NCBI GenBank assembly: GCA_028671895.1
Contig: CM053803.1
Coordinates: 44,886,786 to 44,950,785 of the forward strand
Length of the DNA: 64,000 bases
From: Oenanthe sinensis
Taxonomy: Eukaryota > Streptophyta > Magnoliopsida > Apiales > Apiaceae
Direction: 5' to 3'
Below, in pieces: positions 9,807-23,114 of this stretch. The stretch's first letter is position 1; every line of letters starts with the position of its first letter. The position numbers were made by a program, and so were the translations under genes. The notes beneath the pieces are model-generated. The model was given only the letters and a program-made list of their open reading frames with translations, was not told the DNA's origin and made no database searches.

Positions 9807-11593
9807 TTAAAATTTTCAAATTTATTCACTTAAATAAAATTCATCAAAAATCTAATAAAAAGTTACAATTTCTCAATATCCAATATCTTAAAATCCAAAA
9901 TTTAAAAGTACAACTCAACTATCCAAAATTCAAATCTAAATCCTTATTTATTAACTCTAACAGATAAAAACTAAATATTAAACAAACTTCTCAAAGTCAG
10001 CAACTCGCACTCTTCCCAAAAAGTAACCCACCTAATTTTAAATACTTGTCGGGAAAATCAAGTAACATAGATCGATAGTGAGCGTCCAAAATATATTCTT
10101 AGCACTTACAAATTATACTCAAAATTATTTAGCTGAAAACCAATATATTTACTAATATGAGAGACAATCTTACACTTATAGGATGTCCTACATTTTCGGT
10201 CATCTAGAAATATATAGCCATCAAAAACTTACAGGGGCTTACACAACACAAAGTAAATGCGACCCAATATCTTACAGGAGCTTGCACGACACAAAGCACA
10301 ATACTATCCAAATCTTAAAAGGGCTTGCACGACACAAAGTACAATACTACCCAAATCTTACAGGGACTTCCACGGCACAAAGCAAAATACTACCCAATCA
10401 CCAACTTACATACACAAATTAGTCGCGACTATACATGACTAATAACTCCGGCGTCACGCCCATACTATTTAAATACACGGTATAGGTAGTGTCAAGCACA
10501 AGATTATCCACTTATGACGAAGGTCTTATAAAATCTCCCAAATCATCATATATCACAAATAAATTGAAAGTATTTTACTCAAAATATCACACACGCCAAA
10601 TATCATACAATATAGACTATATTAAAATAAAATCAGATCTGGCTGGTCTGGAAAAATGGAAATTTACTCTATCAAGATGAAATCAAATGAAAAAATATAA
10701 AACACAGAACTCGTAGATGATTTCGAGACCTTTTTGGAATGGTAAGGCTCGTTAAAAATGGAGAAATAACGAATTCAGGAAACAATTAAAATGCGGACTG
10801 CCATTATAGAATCAGGCTCTGATCACAATAGTATTTTGATATTTCAGACATCGAAACAACAAAATTTGACTACGGAATGTAAACAAATAATGCAGAGCTA
10901 CAAAAGACCTTTCAATAATGGTATTACACATAATTGTTTAATGAATTCTCAATTTATTATAAATTTTTGAAGACGGGAATATCATTATCGAAATTATCCC
11001 TACAAAATTTAAAATCAGAAAAATCATATACTTATAAGAGGCATTTCGAGAAATTCAAATATCGAAAGTTATAGAGAATTGAAATATCTTTCCAAGGGCT
11101 TAAGAATCAATGCAATTTGATAAATAATGAATTTCATACGAATTTAACAAGAATTCAGGACAAGATTTAATTCAAAATAACGAATATTGAACAATGATAC
11201 GAAGAGAAAAGTGTAAGAAAGATATCCGTACCTTAAACTTTCATGATTGTTACTAATCCTCAACAAACTCAGTTTTCTCAATTCCAAAGTTGTGCAGCCC
11301 TAGTCTCCAATTAGGGTTTTGCTAATATTCTCTTGCTCATCTGCTTCTCTCTTCTCCTGATCTCTCTGCTCCTTTCTATCTTGATAAAAGTAACGTAACT
11401 TTTCTCTTTCCGAAACCCTAACATTTTTCCTTTATATTTTTTTTCCTTTTCTTTCTATTCTTTTAACTAAAAATATCCTATAATAAAATTAATATAAATA
11501 TATGCAAATAATAAATCAATAATAACTTACTAATATTATTCTTAATATTAAATAATATAACTAAATATATTATAAAAATATAGGGATGTTACA
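9803..11593 (-). mobile_element. Probable solo LTR or LTR fragment inserted in the peroxidase fragment
   Basis: Read on the - strand the segment begins TGTAACATCCCTATA at 11593, has a TATA-like box and an AACCCTAA-rich leader around 11430-11290, and ends near 9803, as expected of a long Ty3/gypsy LTR. It interrupts peroxidase-derived sequence (9480-9806 and 11604-11625). No clear target-site duplication is visible and the inner boundary is approximate. No coding domains are seen inside. Confidence 0.45.
10222..10400. repeat. Tandem repeats of about 50 bases inside the LTR-like segment
   Basis: Four degenerate copies of a unit with CTTACAGG..CTTGCACGACACAAAGCA and AATACTACCCAAAT. The repeats keep some short frames open by chance (10183-10442), which are not regarded as genes. 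Confidence 0.7.
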
Positions 11594-12276
11594 TGTTCAG
11601 TTGTTCTTCAGAAATGCAACATATGGACAAACAATAACTCGCCTCTACTCTTTTCGTTAAGGACACCATGCATATACACCTAACCTTTTTCAATTCATAA
11701 ACTTTTTAAGTACATCATTGAGAATTCAAAGAAAATCACTGAAACCAATAACCACTGGAAAGGAGGAGCTGCTGCATGCCCGTCGACAAGGACTACGTGA
11801 CAACTCCAAAGAAAGAGCCGGTGGTAACCAAGTTATTAACCAAATTTTAATCCAATCTTTATTTTAAAATTTTGTTCATTGAGCAAGTTTATACATATTT
11901 ATATTCGGGTGAATGAATTTACTAATCCGTAATCCACACCAACACAGAGTATAAAAGAAAATATAATTTACTAAGTTATTATCATGTACAAACGCCTTAA
12001 ACATGCACTAATTAATCCTTAATCCGCACTAGCACAGATTAGGGAACAGAATACAATTCTATTTTGTGTGGAGTAAATGTGTTTTATTCAAATCAATTAC
12101 AATAAAAATATTGACTCGACAAAATTATACAACTAAGTGTGTACAGTTTGATAAGAGCCGTCACCAATAAAGAAAAATTTACTATTATACAAGTGTACAA
12201 TTTTTGACATGTAACAAAAGATTAAAAAAGGAAAATAAATTATTAATTAAACATTTTGAAAACAATCACAAATTTA
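11594..12276. other. 3' flank of peroxidase copy A
   Basis: No intact gene. From about 11770 to 12276 the sequence is the inverted counterpart of 49883-50946 downstream of peroxidase copy B. The stretch 11777-11830 on + reads as 18 codons beginning MPVDKDYVTTPKKEP and matches the reverse complement of 50896-50946. It may be the end of another, unrecognised gene. Confidence 0.6.
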
Positions 12277-13382
12277 TTAGTTTGCAACGGAACAAATCTT
12301 CCTAATCTCCCCTTGTGTCCCAGTGAGTACTTCAATAGAGCCCATACGCACCATTGCCGCGGCAAACTTAGCGCCCCAGGTTGATCCGGATCTAGCATTG
12401 TTCCGTACTTTGTTGGATGTCAATGGACTCGTCAACAGCGTCTGATCAGAAGTCAATAAACCTCTTTTCTTGGTTAACTCCACATAATATTGATTGTCCA
12501 AGCGTGTAGGGGTCATAGAATCAAGGCTCACAATGGGATCTTGGGTACTTGTTTGGGGACACTTGGTTTTCAGAAATGCAGCATATCTTGGGTCCATAGA
12601 CGGATCCTGAGGATGTGTTGCGTTAAAGTTGTAGAGACGAGTCGAAAATGAGCTACAACGAGAAACCCCAATAGAGTGAGCGCCAGAGAGGGTGACCATT
12701 TCATCTAATGACAGCCTTTTTTGTTTAAAATTTTCTACAAGTCCCTGGGCATTTAAATCAAATGAAGGGAGATTTTGTGTAACTTCAGCGAATAGTGAAA
12801 CACGTCCGTCACGACGCCCTGAAGGAACGGCATAGTTTATTCCTCCGGCTTTATAAGCACTGTCACGGGCAGCGAAAGCTAGTATATCAGCACATGACAC
12901 CTTGTTGGGACATATAGCTTCAATTTTAGACTTGGCCTCATCAACCACTTCAAAACCTCGTAGACTTGGATGATTAGCTGGATGTGTTTTTTCAGCTGGA
13001 ATTCCCAATGCCGAATCCAATAAAACTGAACCATCGCAACCCTGCAACAGAAAATCCAAGACATAGTATGATACACTATTAGTAACAACGAATGTTGCAA
13101 CTAATTAACCAAAATTTTAAAAAAATAAAAATAACTGAAATTACGTACTCTGACAAAGCAGTCATGGAAATGCATTCTGATGAGGCCAGCAGCAATGCCT
13201 GGATTCTTCGACACGGCTTTGCTCACAGCTTTTCTAACAATGGACTCTGCCTCTGGACAGCTTGTTCTATAGTAACCAACCTTAAGTTTCGACGAGGAAG
13301 CTCCCATTGTGGACACAATACAAGACACAATCAAACAACAATACAACACCAATTCCATCGACTTGGAGCTCTTCCAATTCAT
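12277..13382 (-). CDS. Class III plant peroxidase, copy A
   Basis: Two exons on -: 13382-13149 and 13041-12277, with a 107-base GT..AG intron (13148-13042) at the conserved site after FHDCFVR. The product has 332 residues. An N-terminal hydrophobic signal (about 1-28, ending STMGA) directs secretion. Arg69 and distal His73 lie in RMHFHDCF, and proximal haem-ligand His200 in LSGAHSIG; the family cysteines are present. Secreted class III peroxidases use H2O2 to oxidise phenolics, for example in lignification and defence. Only one intron is present where three are common in the family. It differs from copy B at three residues (Val19, Arg39, Val110). All catalytic residues are intact, so it is probably functional; the substrate cannot be inferred. 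Confidence 0.93.
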
Positions 13383-13514
13383 CTTTTTCGATAGAAAATT
13401 CGTGTTCTTTCACCAGATAAGTTTACTAATAAAAGGCAGAATAATTTGTTTTGTATAACTTAATATGTAATATGAAAGAAGTTATGAATGTAGTACTAGT
13501 AATGAAATGTTATG

Positions 13515-13522
13515 TTTTTATA
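13515..13522 (-). promoter_or_regulatory. TATA box of peroxidase copy A
   Basis: On the - strand CAGTATAAAAACAT lies about 133 bases upstream of the ATG. The same box with the same flanks stands upstream of copy B (48622-48629), within conserved promoter sequence that includes a CCCGCGTT element. Confidence 0.75.
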
Positions 13523-13730
13523 CTGAAAAGAACGCGGGAGGAGTGGTTAGTACAAGGTGAATTGGGTTGATCAATTTTAATTATTTAGATAACAAAATAA
13601 GATTGACCGGCTTCAAAATGTCTGCTACAAAATACAATTGATCAATTTTATTTAGATAACAAAATAAACAATATTCCAAGATTCCAACCAAATCTATGTG
13701 CTCCATTTGCTTCTAACCAATTTTTTATGA

Positions 13731-13991
13731 TACTCCCTTCGTATCAAAATAATTGTCCTATTTTGAGTTTTATTAATTGAATTGACCAATATTTGACCGA
13801 ATATTATACCTAATATAAAATTAAGAAAAAATTAAAAATTATATAATTTAAAAATATATTTAATAAATTTTAAAATATATTTTTCAGTTTTTGAAAAATG
13901 TAAAAAAATAATTTTTAATTTATTATCAAAATTAGATCAATTTGACTACACAAAAATCAAAGAAAACACTTATTATGAGATGGATGGAGTA
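13731..13991. mobile_element. Stowaway-like MITE in the peroxidase promoter
   Basis: TACTCCCTTCGTATCAAAAT at the left and TTATGAGATGGATGGAGTA at the right form imperfect terminal inverted repeats with TA at both ends. Length is 261 bases. It is absent from the promoter of copy B, so it inserted after the two copies separated, or was lost there. Confidence 0.8.
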
Positions 13992-14660
13992 TTTCTTAAA
14001 AATTAATGTTAGTTATATAATATAACTTACTTGTTGGTCAAAATTGTCATATTTAACCTCGAATGCGAAGTTAATTAAGATTATAATTATGGAATGGATG
14101 GAAAAATATTTTTATTTAATTTCCATATTTTAATTTATTATATAATTGTTGTTCGACTTGAACCCATTTTTGTAAAGATGTTGGAAGACTATCCAAGTAT
14201 AGATATGAAATTTGTTTAGTTTAATATGATGGGTAGCCGTTTCTTTTGTATGGCAACTGGCAAGAGATCAAGCCAAATGCATACAACAAACTTTGTGTAA
14301 TTCGATTGAGTTGATATGTGAATATATTATCGTTTATTTTAATGCAAATTGCTGCAGATACGGACACGTATCTAATATATTTCTCCAATATTAAATTAGA
14401 GTTTAATTACTGGTTGTTTTAAATAAAAATTGTCTGACCATTTTAATGCTTAATAACAAATGTGTGTAAATACGAACACGTTGGACTAATGAGATTAATT
14501 CAACCTTCAAGTTAGATCTATATATTTCGTTATGAAATAGCAATTTAGTTTACGAAAGAAAGAATCAATTATACTTGATATAATTTTGAAAATTGATAAT
14601 TTTATATAATATATTTAATTTGTGGGTCAAAATTAACCATCCCAATTTAAGAATATATTT

Positions 14661-17600
14661 TAATTGTTTTTTTTATAAATTTGTTTTTTACATCGTAGCC
14701 AATTCTTCGTTTGTACGGTTGTTCGGGTCATTATTTGCGGCACTAGATTAACTAATTAGAGCTCCGATTATCGTAGTTGTTTTTTTATTTAATTTATTTA
14801 ATTTTTATATAAATAAAAAAATAAGTCGTTAATGAGACCTAATTTGGAATAAGATATTTTTTTGACGAATTAAATAGAACAAAACACAGCCGGGACAAAC
14901 CCCCAACTGCTGCAGGTTGAAAAACAAATTACATACTAAAAACAATTAGCTGATTGGTTTCCTGATCGTTTAACACACAGAATTTAAAAATTCTTAAAAC
15001 TAAAAATGAAATTGAAGAAATCCCAAACGATCCAAACTGTATCAACATCCCTAAAAGCGGCAATATCAAAATTGAGATTATCACATAAAAACCATTGCTA
15101 GCCTAATATTCATAAACCCCAATTGCATAAGTGAAGTTGGAGGAGCAGCACCCCAGCTATTTACATGCCGAATACCAGCTATAGACATGCCGAAAGTGAA
15201 AACTCCCAAAAGATGAACAATTTTTGTTTGTGAAAGGTGAGCACTTGCAATAATCACCTCCGCTGCAGTTTCGATGCGGGATTTTTAAATCCCAAAAACA
15301 TCAATAAAATCATTTTAAAAAGATTCACCACCGAATAAACCCAAAAATAACTAAATAAAAATATAACGAAACACTTCAAAAGGAGAAATTAAGGTTATTA
15401 ATAAGGAACGTTTGCCTCATCTTCAATGAACCCGGTTAACACAGTAATAGGAATTTCAATATCATATTTTAGTCTTGGCTTATTTACTTCTCCGCTCTTG
15501 AATTATTCAACTTTGTTTATGAAAATCCTTAAAAAAAGAAATCGTACCCTCAACATAAGGCAATTCAGACACTTCAACATTTTGACTAGTTTTTTCTCAT
15601 AATATTACCCTTAAAGGTCGATATGTTTACTAATACATACTTCAAGGGTAAAAATGTTTAACACGAATAATAATTAATTAATATTTTTTTATTTTTATAA
15701 GAATATTTTATGTGTGTATATTTTATAATATACTTTTCGATAAAAAAATATGAAATAAATTATGAATATGTAAAATTTATTCCAATTGAAAACCATGTTT
15801 TAAATATTAATTCGAACTAATAATTACTTTAATATAAATAAAAATGATATTTTTATAATTATATTATATTTTTTTAAAAAGGTTTTGAACTAACAAAATA
15901 CTTTAAAATTTAAAAAATTATCAAAAAACTTATAAATTATAAATTTTTCTATCAATTTTTTAGTTACATATATAAATAATTTTTGGATTGAATGAACAGT
16001 TTTTAGAATATGAATTTTTTAATTCTTTTTTGATAAGAAAAAAAATAAGAATGAATTTTTAAATTAAATTGCTCATGAACACAAGTTTGTGAACAATATT
16101 TTATATTCATGAGATGTTGGTGATTAAAAGCTCATGAGATATATTTATTGTAAGTTGTTCGTAAATATGTGTTAATGAGTTTTTGGTAAACATAGGACAA
16201 CATTTTTTATTAATGAATCAAAATCAAATAAAATATATGGCTCGATAAGAATTCGAATTTGGGTTTTTGAATTTTTTTTTATCAGAAGGTTTGAAATTTT
16301 TTAAATGAACTAAACTTGAACAGTTTAAAGTAGTTTGACTTGGCTTATTCACACTCGTAGTTGTTCAAATCAATGGGGGTATTAGATGAACCGATTGAAG
16401 CAACTCTAATGATCCTATTTACTTGGCTAGCTATTTAAAAATAAAATAATAATTAATTAAAATTTGGCTAGTGAAAATAAAAAAGAAAAAAGAGTTAACT
16501 TGCTCAAAATTTTCTTAGCTAGCGCTTGGTTAACTATTACGAATTATTTAATGGTAGATAGAAATCTGTGTTCCTCTCCGGATCTAATTATACTAGTCAA
16601 GGTTAGTTAATTCAATATTTTATTCTAAAATTCATATAATTTATAATTAATTCCTTCATTCATTATATATTTTTATTTAGTTATTATATTTGAGAATATT
16701 AAAATATTTATTTATTTTTATTTTAATATTTTAATAATTATTTTCTAGCAGTCATATTTTTAACAACTATATTTCAATTATTATATTTCAATAATCATAT
16801 TTTAACGGTTATATTATAAAAATTATATTTTAAAACTAGAATTTCAACCGGTATATTTTAACGGATATATTTTTATTATTATAAATAAATGATGGATATA
16901 TTTTATGAAATAGTAATAAAAACAGATAATCATTCTCTACAATAATTTTTAAAAAATCACTATTTCTAATAGGTAATTGATCGAAATGCTTAATGGGAAA
17001 AAAGAAGATGAAACAATGAGTATTTCTAAAATGGTTGTTTAACACGCTTTTTATCAAGATAATTATTACGTAATGCTAGATTAATAATTAATTATTAGGA
17101 TAATATATTAAAATGATCACTGAAGTGAATGACATATATGAAGTATATAAATATTGCCGAGAATAATAATAAAAAATATTAAAATGATCACTGAAATAAA
17201 TGATATATAAAAAGTGTACGAATATAGCGAAGAATAATGATAAAACTGTTAGTTAATGAATTGACTTGACCGAAAATCGAATCCGTCGTTAATGATATTT
17301 ATTTTTATTTTTTTAAATATATTTTTTTCGAAAATATAATTCAAGAAAAAAGTTTGAGATATTAAACTAAAAAAATTTATTTTATAAGAAAATTTGAATT
17401 TTTGCATAAATAAAAAAGGATTAAAATTTTAAAAGAAAAAAAATATTTTTTATGATTTTAAATAATAAATGAAAGGAGGTAATTATTATTTTAATTTCAA
17501 AATGGAATTCAGTATATTCAATTTCCATACGTTGTCCAACTGTATAAGTTAACCTGCATATTGAATCTTCTGTTAAATTAATTTATTGACTAACGATATT

Positions 17601-17716
17601 GTCATTACTCTCTAGTCTCTACTAGATAGGTAAATATGAGTTCCGGATAATTAGAGTCATATATGCTCTGTACTTTAGTAACCACTTTGATATTTTTTCA
17701 ATAATTAATTGTAATA
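14661..17716. other. AT-rich intergenic DNA
   Basis: No gene supported. AT-rich sequence with short degenerate TTATATTTTAA runs (16660-16870). A stretch at 15110-15280 is open for about 60 codons on -, but it has no recognisable domain, no start context and no neighbouring exons, so I do not call a gene. Confidence 0.5.
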
Positions 17717-17719
17717 AAA

Positions 17720-18701
<982 letters not shown>

Positions 18702-19182
18702 TGATATGGGCTAAAAATAAGTCCTAAAGACACAATTAATAAAACATTAAATAGACCTAGTTTGGTCCAAAAGAGAGGCTCATTTAATGAGACTTGAAAA
18801 CCCTAAATAGTAAATAAATCCGTAATTAATTAATTAGCTAAATATACCGCTAATTAATTATGTCCAACTGCAAGGAAACTACTCCAAGGAGTAACCCCCA
18901 AGACACTATTTCTATCAGAAGAAGGATCAAGAATCCTTCTAGGAGGTGGCTTGCCCACCAAGGTTCCTAAACCTAGTCTAATTCTTAGACTCTCTACGTC
19001 TATATAAATGGCCTAACCCCTCATTCTTATAACTACGTCTGACTTGATTCTCAACACACACTGAGATATGTAGACATCTTGTGAGAGCATGACTAAGCTA
19101 CGAAACACAAGTGTAGCCATTAAAGCTCGATAAGCTCTAACACACATCGCAATAACTAAACCCTAATTTTTGATCCATAACA
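18702..19182 (+). repeat. 5' LTR of Tat-2
   Basis: Begins TGATATGGGCTAAAAATAAG and ends TTTTTGATCCATAACA, 481 bases, with a TATA box (TATATAAA, 19001-19008). It pairs with 28522-29025. The 3' copy has an extra segment around 28728-28760 and numerous base changes; identity looks to be near 90 percent by eye. Confidence 0.92.
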
Positions 19183-19184
19183 TT

Positions 19185-19202
19185 TGGCGCCGTCTGTGGG
19201 AA
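19185..19202 (+). promoter_or_regulatory. Primer binding site of Tat-2
   Basis: TGGCGCCGTCTGTGGG follows the 5' LTR by two bases. TGGCGCC complements a tRNA 3' end of the form GGCGCCA, as in Tat/Athila elements; the exact tRNA cannot be decided from the sequence. Confidence 0.75.
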
Positions 19203-19215
19203 GACAACATCAATC

Positions 19216-20900
19216 ATGGCAAGAACATGAAGAGCTGACGGAGACATCGTCCCTACCACAGGAGACCCGACCACTATGATTCCTCCTGATGAAATTCAAA
19301 CCTCCGAGGTCCCCGTTACCACCACTATTCCTACTGGAACACAAGTTCCTAGCACTCAAAGGCTTGACCCATTCAGTGAAATCGTCTATTCTACCCATCC
19401 GGAGGAAGTCCATCCATGGATCCAACCCTCTATCTTAGGTAACTCAAACTCCTTTTATTGCTACTGCTCCTCCTCACGCATAAATTTCCACTGTTGTTAT
19501 CCCTAGCAGCACTATTGCCCAACCTAGGCTTGGACTCTCCCAAGCTTACCCCCCTCCTTACATCAAATGGTTGGAACCACAAAATTATAGGCGTAGAGAA
19601 GGGGTCCGTAATTTCTTAGGACCATACTCAACTAATGATGAAACCTCTAAAGGCACCGATATTAATTCTAGGAGGAGAATGTCTGTTAAGGAACCCGTAG
19701 GAAGCCAACGTTCACAGTCCCTAGGACACTAGAACAGAAAATTGCTTCCTACGAGGCTGAACTTAAAGAGCTAAAGAAAATCTTAGATCGGAAGGTCAGA
19801 AGGCCAGCCCCGAGGCGTGAAGCCCCTGATATCATAGAACTGGATGGAACCCCTCGAGGGATAAGAATGGAAATTGTAAGGGTCGATCCCACTGAGTTGC
19901 TACCACTTGGAGATCCTGATGGTCTGACACCACCCTTTACCGAAACAATCATGAACACTCACATCTCAAGTAAGTTCAAGATGACCACCATCAAGACTTA
20001 TGATGGAGCAGGCGATCCAGCTAATCACGTAAGAACCTTCTCGAATACTTTGTTATTACAACCTATCAATGATGTTGTGAAGTGCAGGGATTTCCCCCAA
20101 ACCCTGGGGGGCATGGCCCAACGGTGGTATAGCCGATTGCCCCCCAACTCCATTAGGTCCTTTAAAGGGCTCAACAAGGCCTTCATAAGCCAGTTTATAA
20201 GCAGAAGAGTGCACGAAAAAAGCTCAGCTTCTCTCATGAATCTGGAGCAGGGAAAGAACAAATCCATAAGGGACTCTTTGAACCGTTTCACCAAGGAAGC
20301 ATTCAATGTCCCGGACTTGGACGAAAAAGTGGCTATGATAGCCTTACAACAGGGGACAACTGACCCTTACTTCAAGAGATCTCTACATCTACCCGAGAAC
20401 ATTCTTCTTTTCCAAGACAGAGCAGGGACGTATATTAAGGCGGAAGAAAGCAAGAAGAAAACCACTATATTAGTGGCGACACATGAAAATAATAACAAGA
20501 AGAGAAAAGGTGATCAAGAGTATGATGCCCGAGACAAGTATTTCAAGACGGATAAGGATTCAGAATCCCCCCTAAGAAAAATAATTTGGGGAAAAAGTTT
20601 GCTGAATACGCAAGGCTAAATACGTCTCGAAGCTAAATCCTATTGGATATTGAAAGGGATCAAGACCTGAGATGGCCTAAACCCCTAAAGTCTGATCCTG
20701 AGAAGAGAAACAAGAGCGCGTTTTGCCGATTTCATAGGGATACCGGACATGACATGGATGATTGCAGATAATTAAAGGATGAAATTGAATTCCTTATCAG
20801 AAGAGAAAAACTTTCTAAATACACTAAAGATGGAAGCCATGATAGGCGTGATGATAATAGAAGAAATAACGATAGTCGGGATAGGAATCCCCAACCTAGA
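19216..20900 (+). pseudogene. Tat-2 gag
   Basis: The likely start ATG at 19216 is followed at codon 5 by TGA, and further breaks lie before 19867. The main gag frame is open from 19867 to 20619 (250 codons) and holds the retrotransposon gag domain, with TLGGMAQRWYSRLPPNSI near 20102-20155 and SIRDSLNRFTKEAF near 20262. After a break near 20615 a zinc knuckle CRFHRDTGHDMDDCR (20725-20769) is intact but followed directly by TAA. Gag would form the particle shell and bind element RNA. Confidence 0.85.
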
Positions 20901-20915
20901 GGACCAGTTATTAAT

Positions 20916-21455
20916 ATGATTTTCGGAGGACCCACAGCTACAGAGAATTCAAGAAATTCAAGAAAAGCATACGCAAGAGAAGGTATGCAAGTCATAGGAG
21001 AAGCACCTAAACGTGTTAGGATGGAGATGGTCATATCCTTTAATGACTCAGACTTGGAAGGGATAAAATTTCCCCACGATGATCCTCTTGTCATAGCCCC
21101 TTTGATAGGAAATTCAGAAGTAAAGAGAGTCCTGGTGGACAATGGAGCTTCAGTTGAAATCTTGTTCTATGATGCCTTTGTGAAGATGGGGTATAATGAT
21201 TCCCAACTAACCTCTTCAGATGTTCCAATCTATGGTTTTAATGGAGTAGAATCAAAAGTGGAAGGAACCATTCAACTACCCATGACAATGGGGAGAGAAC
21301 CTAGAGAGGTCACTCAGATGCTAACCTTTCTGGTGATCAAAGTGTCTTCTACGTACAATGCCATCCTTAGAAGAACAGGCTTGCATGCTTTCAAGGCTGT
21401 TGCTTCAAGTTATCACTTGAAGATCAAGTTCCCCATCAGAAACGGTGTTGGGTAG
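20916..21455 (+). pseudogene. Tat-2 aspartic protease
   Basis: An open frame of 179 codons containing the aspartic protease domain with active site VDNGAS at 21135-21152, followed by LFYDAFVKMGY. The second conserved block (NAILRRTGLHAFKA, near 21358-21400) has an R where glycine is usual. The frame ends at TAG 21453-21455, before the linker to RT. It would have processed the polyprotein. Confidence 0.82.
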
Positions 21456-21484
21456 GAAAAAAGAGACCAGAAAATGGCAAGAAG

Positions 21485-22477
21485 TTGCTACGTGGAAGCC
21501 CTAAGACCCGATGGAGTCGGGGGAAAGTCCTACCCATAGAGGACATGAACTTAAGAGAAGACGAAGAAAGAAGGGGGAAGCCAGCCGATGACTTGATTCC
21601 AATTCCCTTAGTTCCGGGAGAACCTGAGAAGGTCACCTATATTAGAGCCTCATTAAAAGAGCCTATGAAAGAAAAATTAACAAAGTTCTTGCAAGAAAAT
21701 GAGGACTTATTTTCTTGGACAGCTGCTGATATGCCGGGGATTGACCCCGAACTGATCACTCATAAGCTTAACATGGATCCATGACGAAAAGTAGTAAAAC
21801 AAAAGAAGAGAAATTTCACTCCAAAAAGGCAAGAAGCCATAAAACAAGAGGTGAAAAAGCTCTTAGAGGCTGGATTCATCAAGGAAATTCAATTTCCCGA
21901 ATGGCTTGCTAACCTTGTAATGGTCAGAAAATCCAAAGGAAAGTGGAGGATGTGCGTGGACTTTACTGATTTAAATGATGCATGTCCAAAGGATTGTTTC
22001 CCTCTTTCGAGGATCGATGCACTTATGGATGCCACAACAGGACATGAGATGTTAAGTTTCATGGATGGATTAAGTGGATACAATCAAATCAGGATGCACG
22101 AGGATGACATTGCCAAGGTATCTTTCATCACTAACCTTGGTCTATTTTGTTATCTTGTTATGGCCTTTGGGTTAAAGAATGTAGGAGCCACCTATCAAAG
22201 GCTAGTAAACAAAATATTTAAGCATCTCATCGGAAAAACCATGGAGGTCTACGTTGATGACATGCATGTCAAAAGCCTCGATAAATCCAACCATATTGAG
22301 CACCTAAAAGAGACTTTCGAAGTACCGAGACACCACAAGATGATGCTAAACCCTGTAAAATTCGCCTTTGGCGTGGGGTCTGGAAAATTCTTTGGAATGA
22401 TGGTCTCTAAAAGGGGGATCAAGGCCAATCTAGACAAAATTAAGGCCATACCGACATGGAACCCCCAAAGACAGTAA
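21485..22477 (+). pseudogene. Tat-2 linker and reverse transcriptase
   Basis: The linker frame 21485-21784 ends at a TGA (21782). RT is open at 21851-22477: KGKWRMCVDFTDLNDACPKD, the FMDGLSGYNQI block, GLKNVGATYQRLVNKIF, and YVDD at 22250-22261 are all in one frame. The catalytic aspartates are intact. A frame break near 22455 separates RT from the RNase H region. This is the best preserved RT of the Tat elements in the window. Confidence 0.88.
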
Positions 22478-23060
22478 GGGATGTCCAAAAATTGACGGGA
22501 AGAGTTGCGACCCTAGGAAGGTTTGTCTCGAAGTCTAGGGAAAAATGTCTACCCTTCTTCCAAACGTTGAAGAAAGTAAAGGATTTTATGTGGACAAAAG
22601 AAAGTCAGGCAGCCTTCGAAGAAGTGAAGAAATATATGACTGAAGCTCCATTATTGGCCAAGCCTAGTCCCAAGGACGTCTTATACCTGTATTTGGCCGT
22701 ATCCGATAAGGTCCCGAGTGCTGTCTTTTTAAAGGAAGAAGAAAAGATTTAAAAGCCAGTTTATTATGTAAGCAAGGTCTTGCATGAAGCGGAACTCAAT
22801 TACTCCAAGATTGAGAAGTTTGCGCTGGCCTTGGTAATGGCCTCAAGAAAATTACGGCCTTACTTTCAAGCACACAAAATTGAGGTATTAACTGATCAAC
22901 CTTTTAGAAACATCATACATAGACCCAAGGCAAGTGGAAGATTGATCAAGTGGGCTATAGATCTAGAAGAGTTCGTCATCAAGTATAAGCCTCGAACGAC
23001 CATCAAAGCTCAAGCTCTTGCTGACTTCGTGGTCGAGTGTATTATCAACGACCAAGAAGT
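22456..23060 (+). pseudogene. Tat-2 Ty3-type RNase H (degenerate active site)
   Basis: Frames 22456-22752 and 22780 onwards (TAA at 22750) cover the connection and RNase H domains. The first catalytic strand is LYLYLAVSDKVPSAVF without the usual Asp, as in Tat-1. Later blocks (ALVMASRKLRPYFQ, RASGRLIKWAIDL-type) are preserved. Confidence 0.78.
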
Positions 23061-23114
23061 CGGGGGGCAAGATAGTGAAGAAACCACACGAAAAGAAGAA
23101 GGACAAACTCCTAA

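Larger units (their letters stand above)
13383..14660 (-). promoter_or_regulatory. 5' flank of peroxidase copy A, inverted copy of the copy B flank
   Basis: The sequence from 13383 to about 13640 and from about 14000 to 14520 is the reverse complement of 48776-48040 upstream of copy B, with moderate divergence. A stretch at about 13640-13991 is present only on this side and contains the MITE 13731-13991. Confidence 0.65.

Noticed and set aside
10183..10680. Three overlapping short frames on +
   Set aside because: They run across a 50-base tandem repeat inside a probable LTR, with no domain or start context.
13092..13394. 100-codon frame on + opposite peroxidase copy A (and its mirror at 48765-49067)
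   Set aside because: Shadow of peroxidase exon 1 and intron; conserved only because the gene is duplicated.
15110..15280. Possible small gene on - (about 60 open codons; another frame has a Cys-rich CSGGDYCKC stretch)
   Set aside because: No start, splice partner, domain or conservation evidence; stops follow in both frames.
16836..17057. 73-codon frame on -
   Set aside because: Low-complexity AT-rich DNA without homology or promoter signals.
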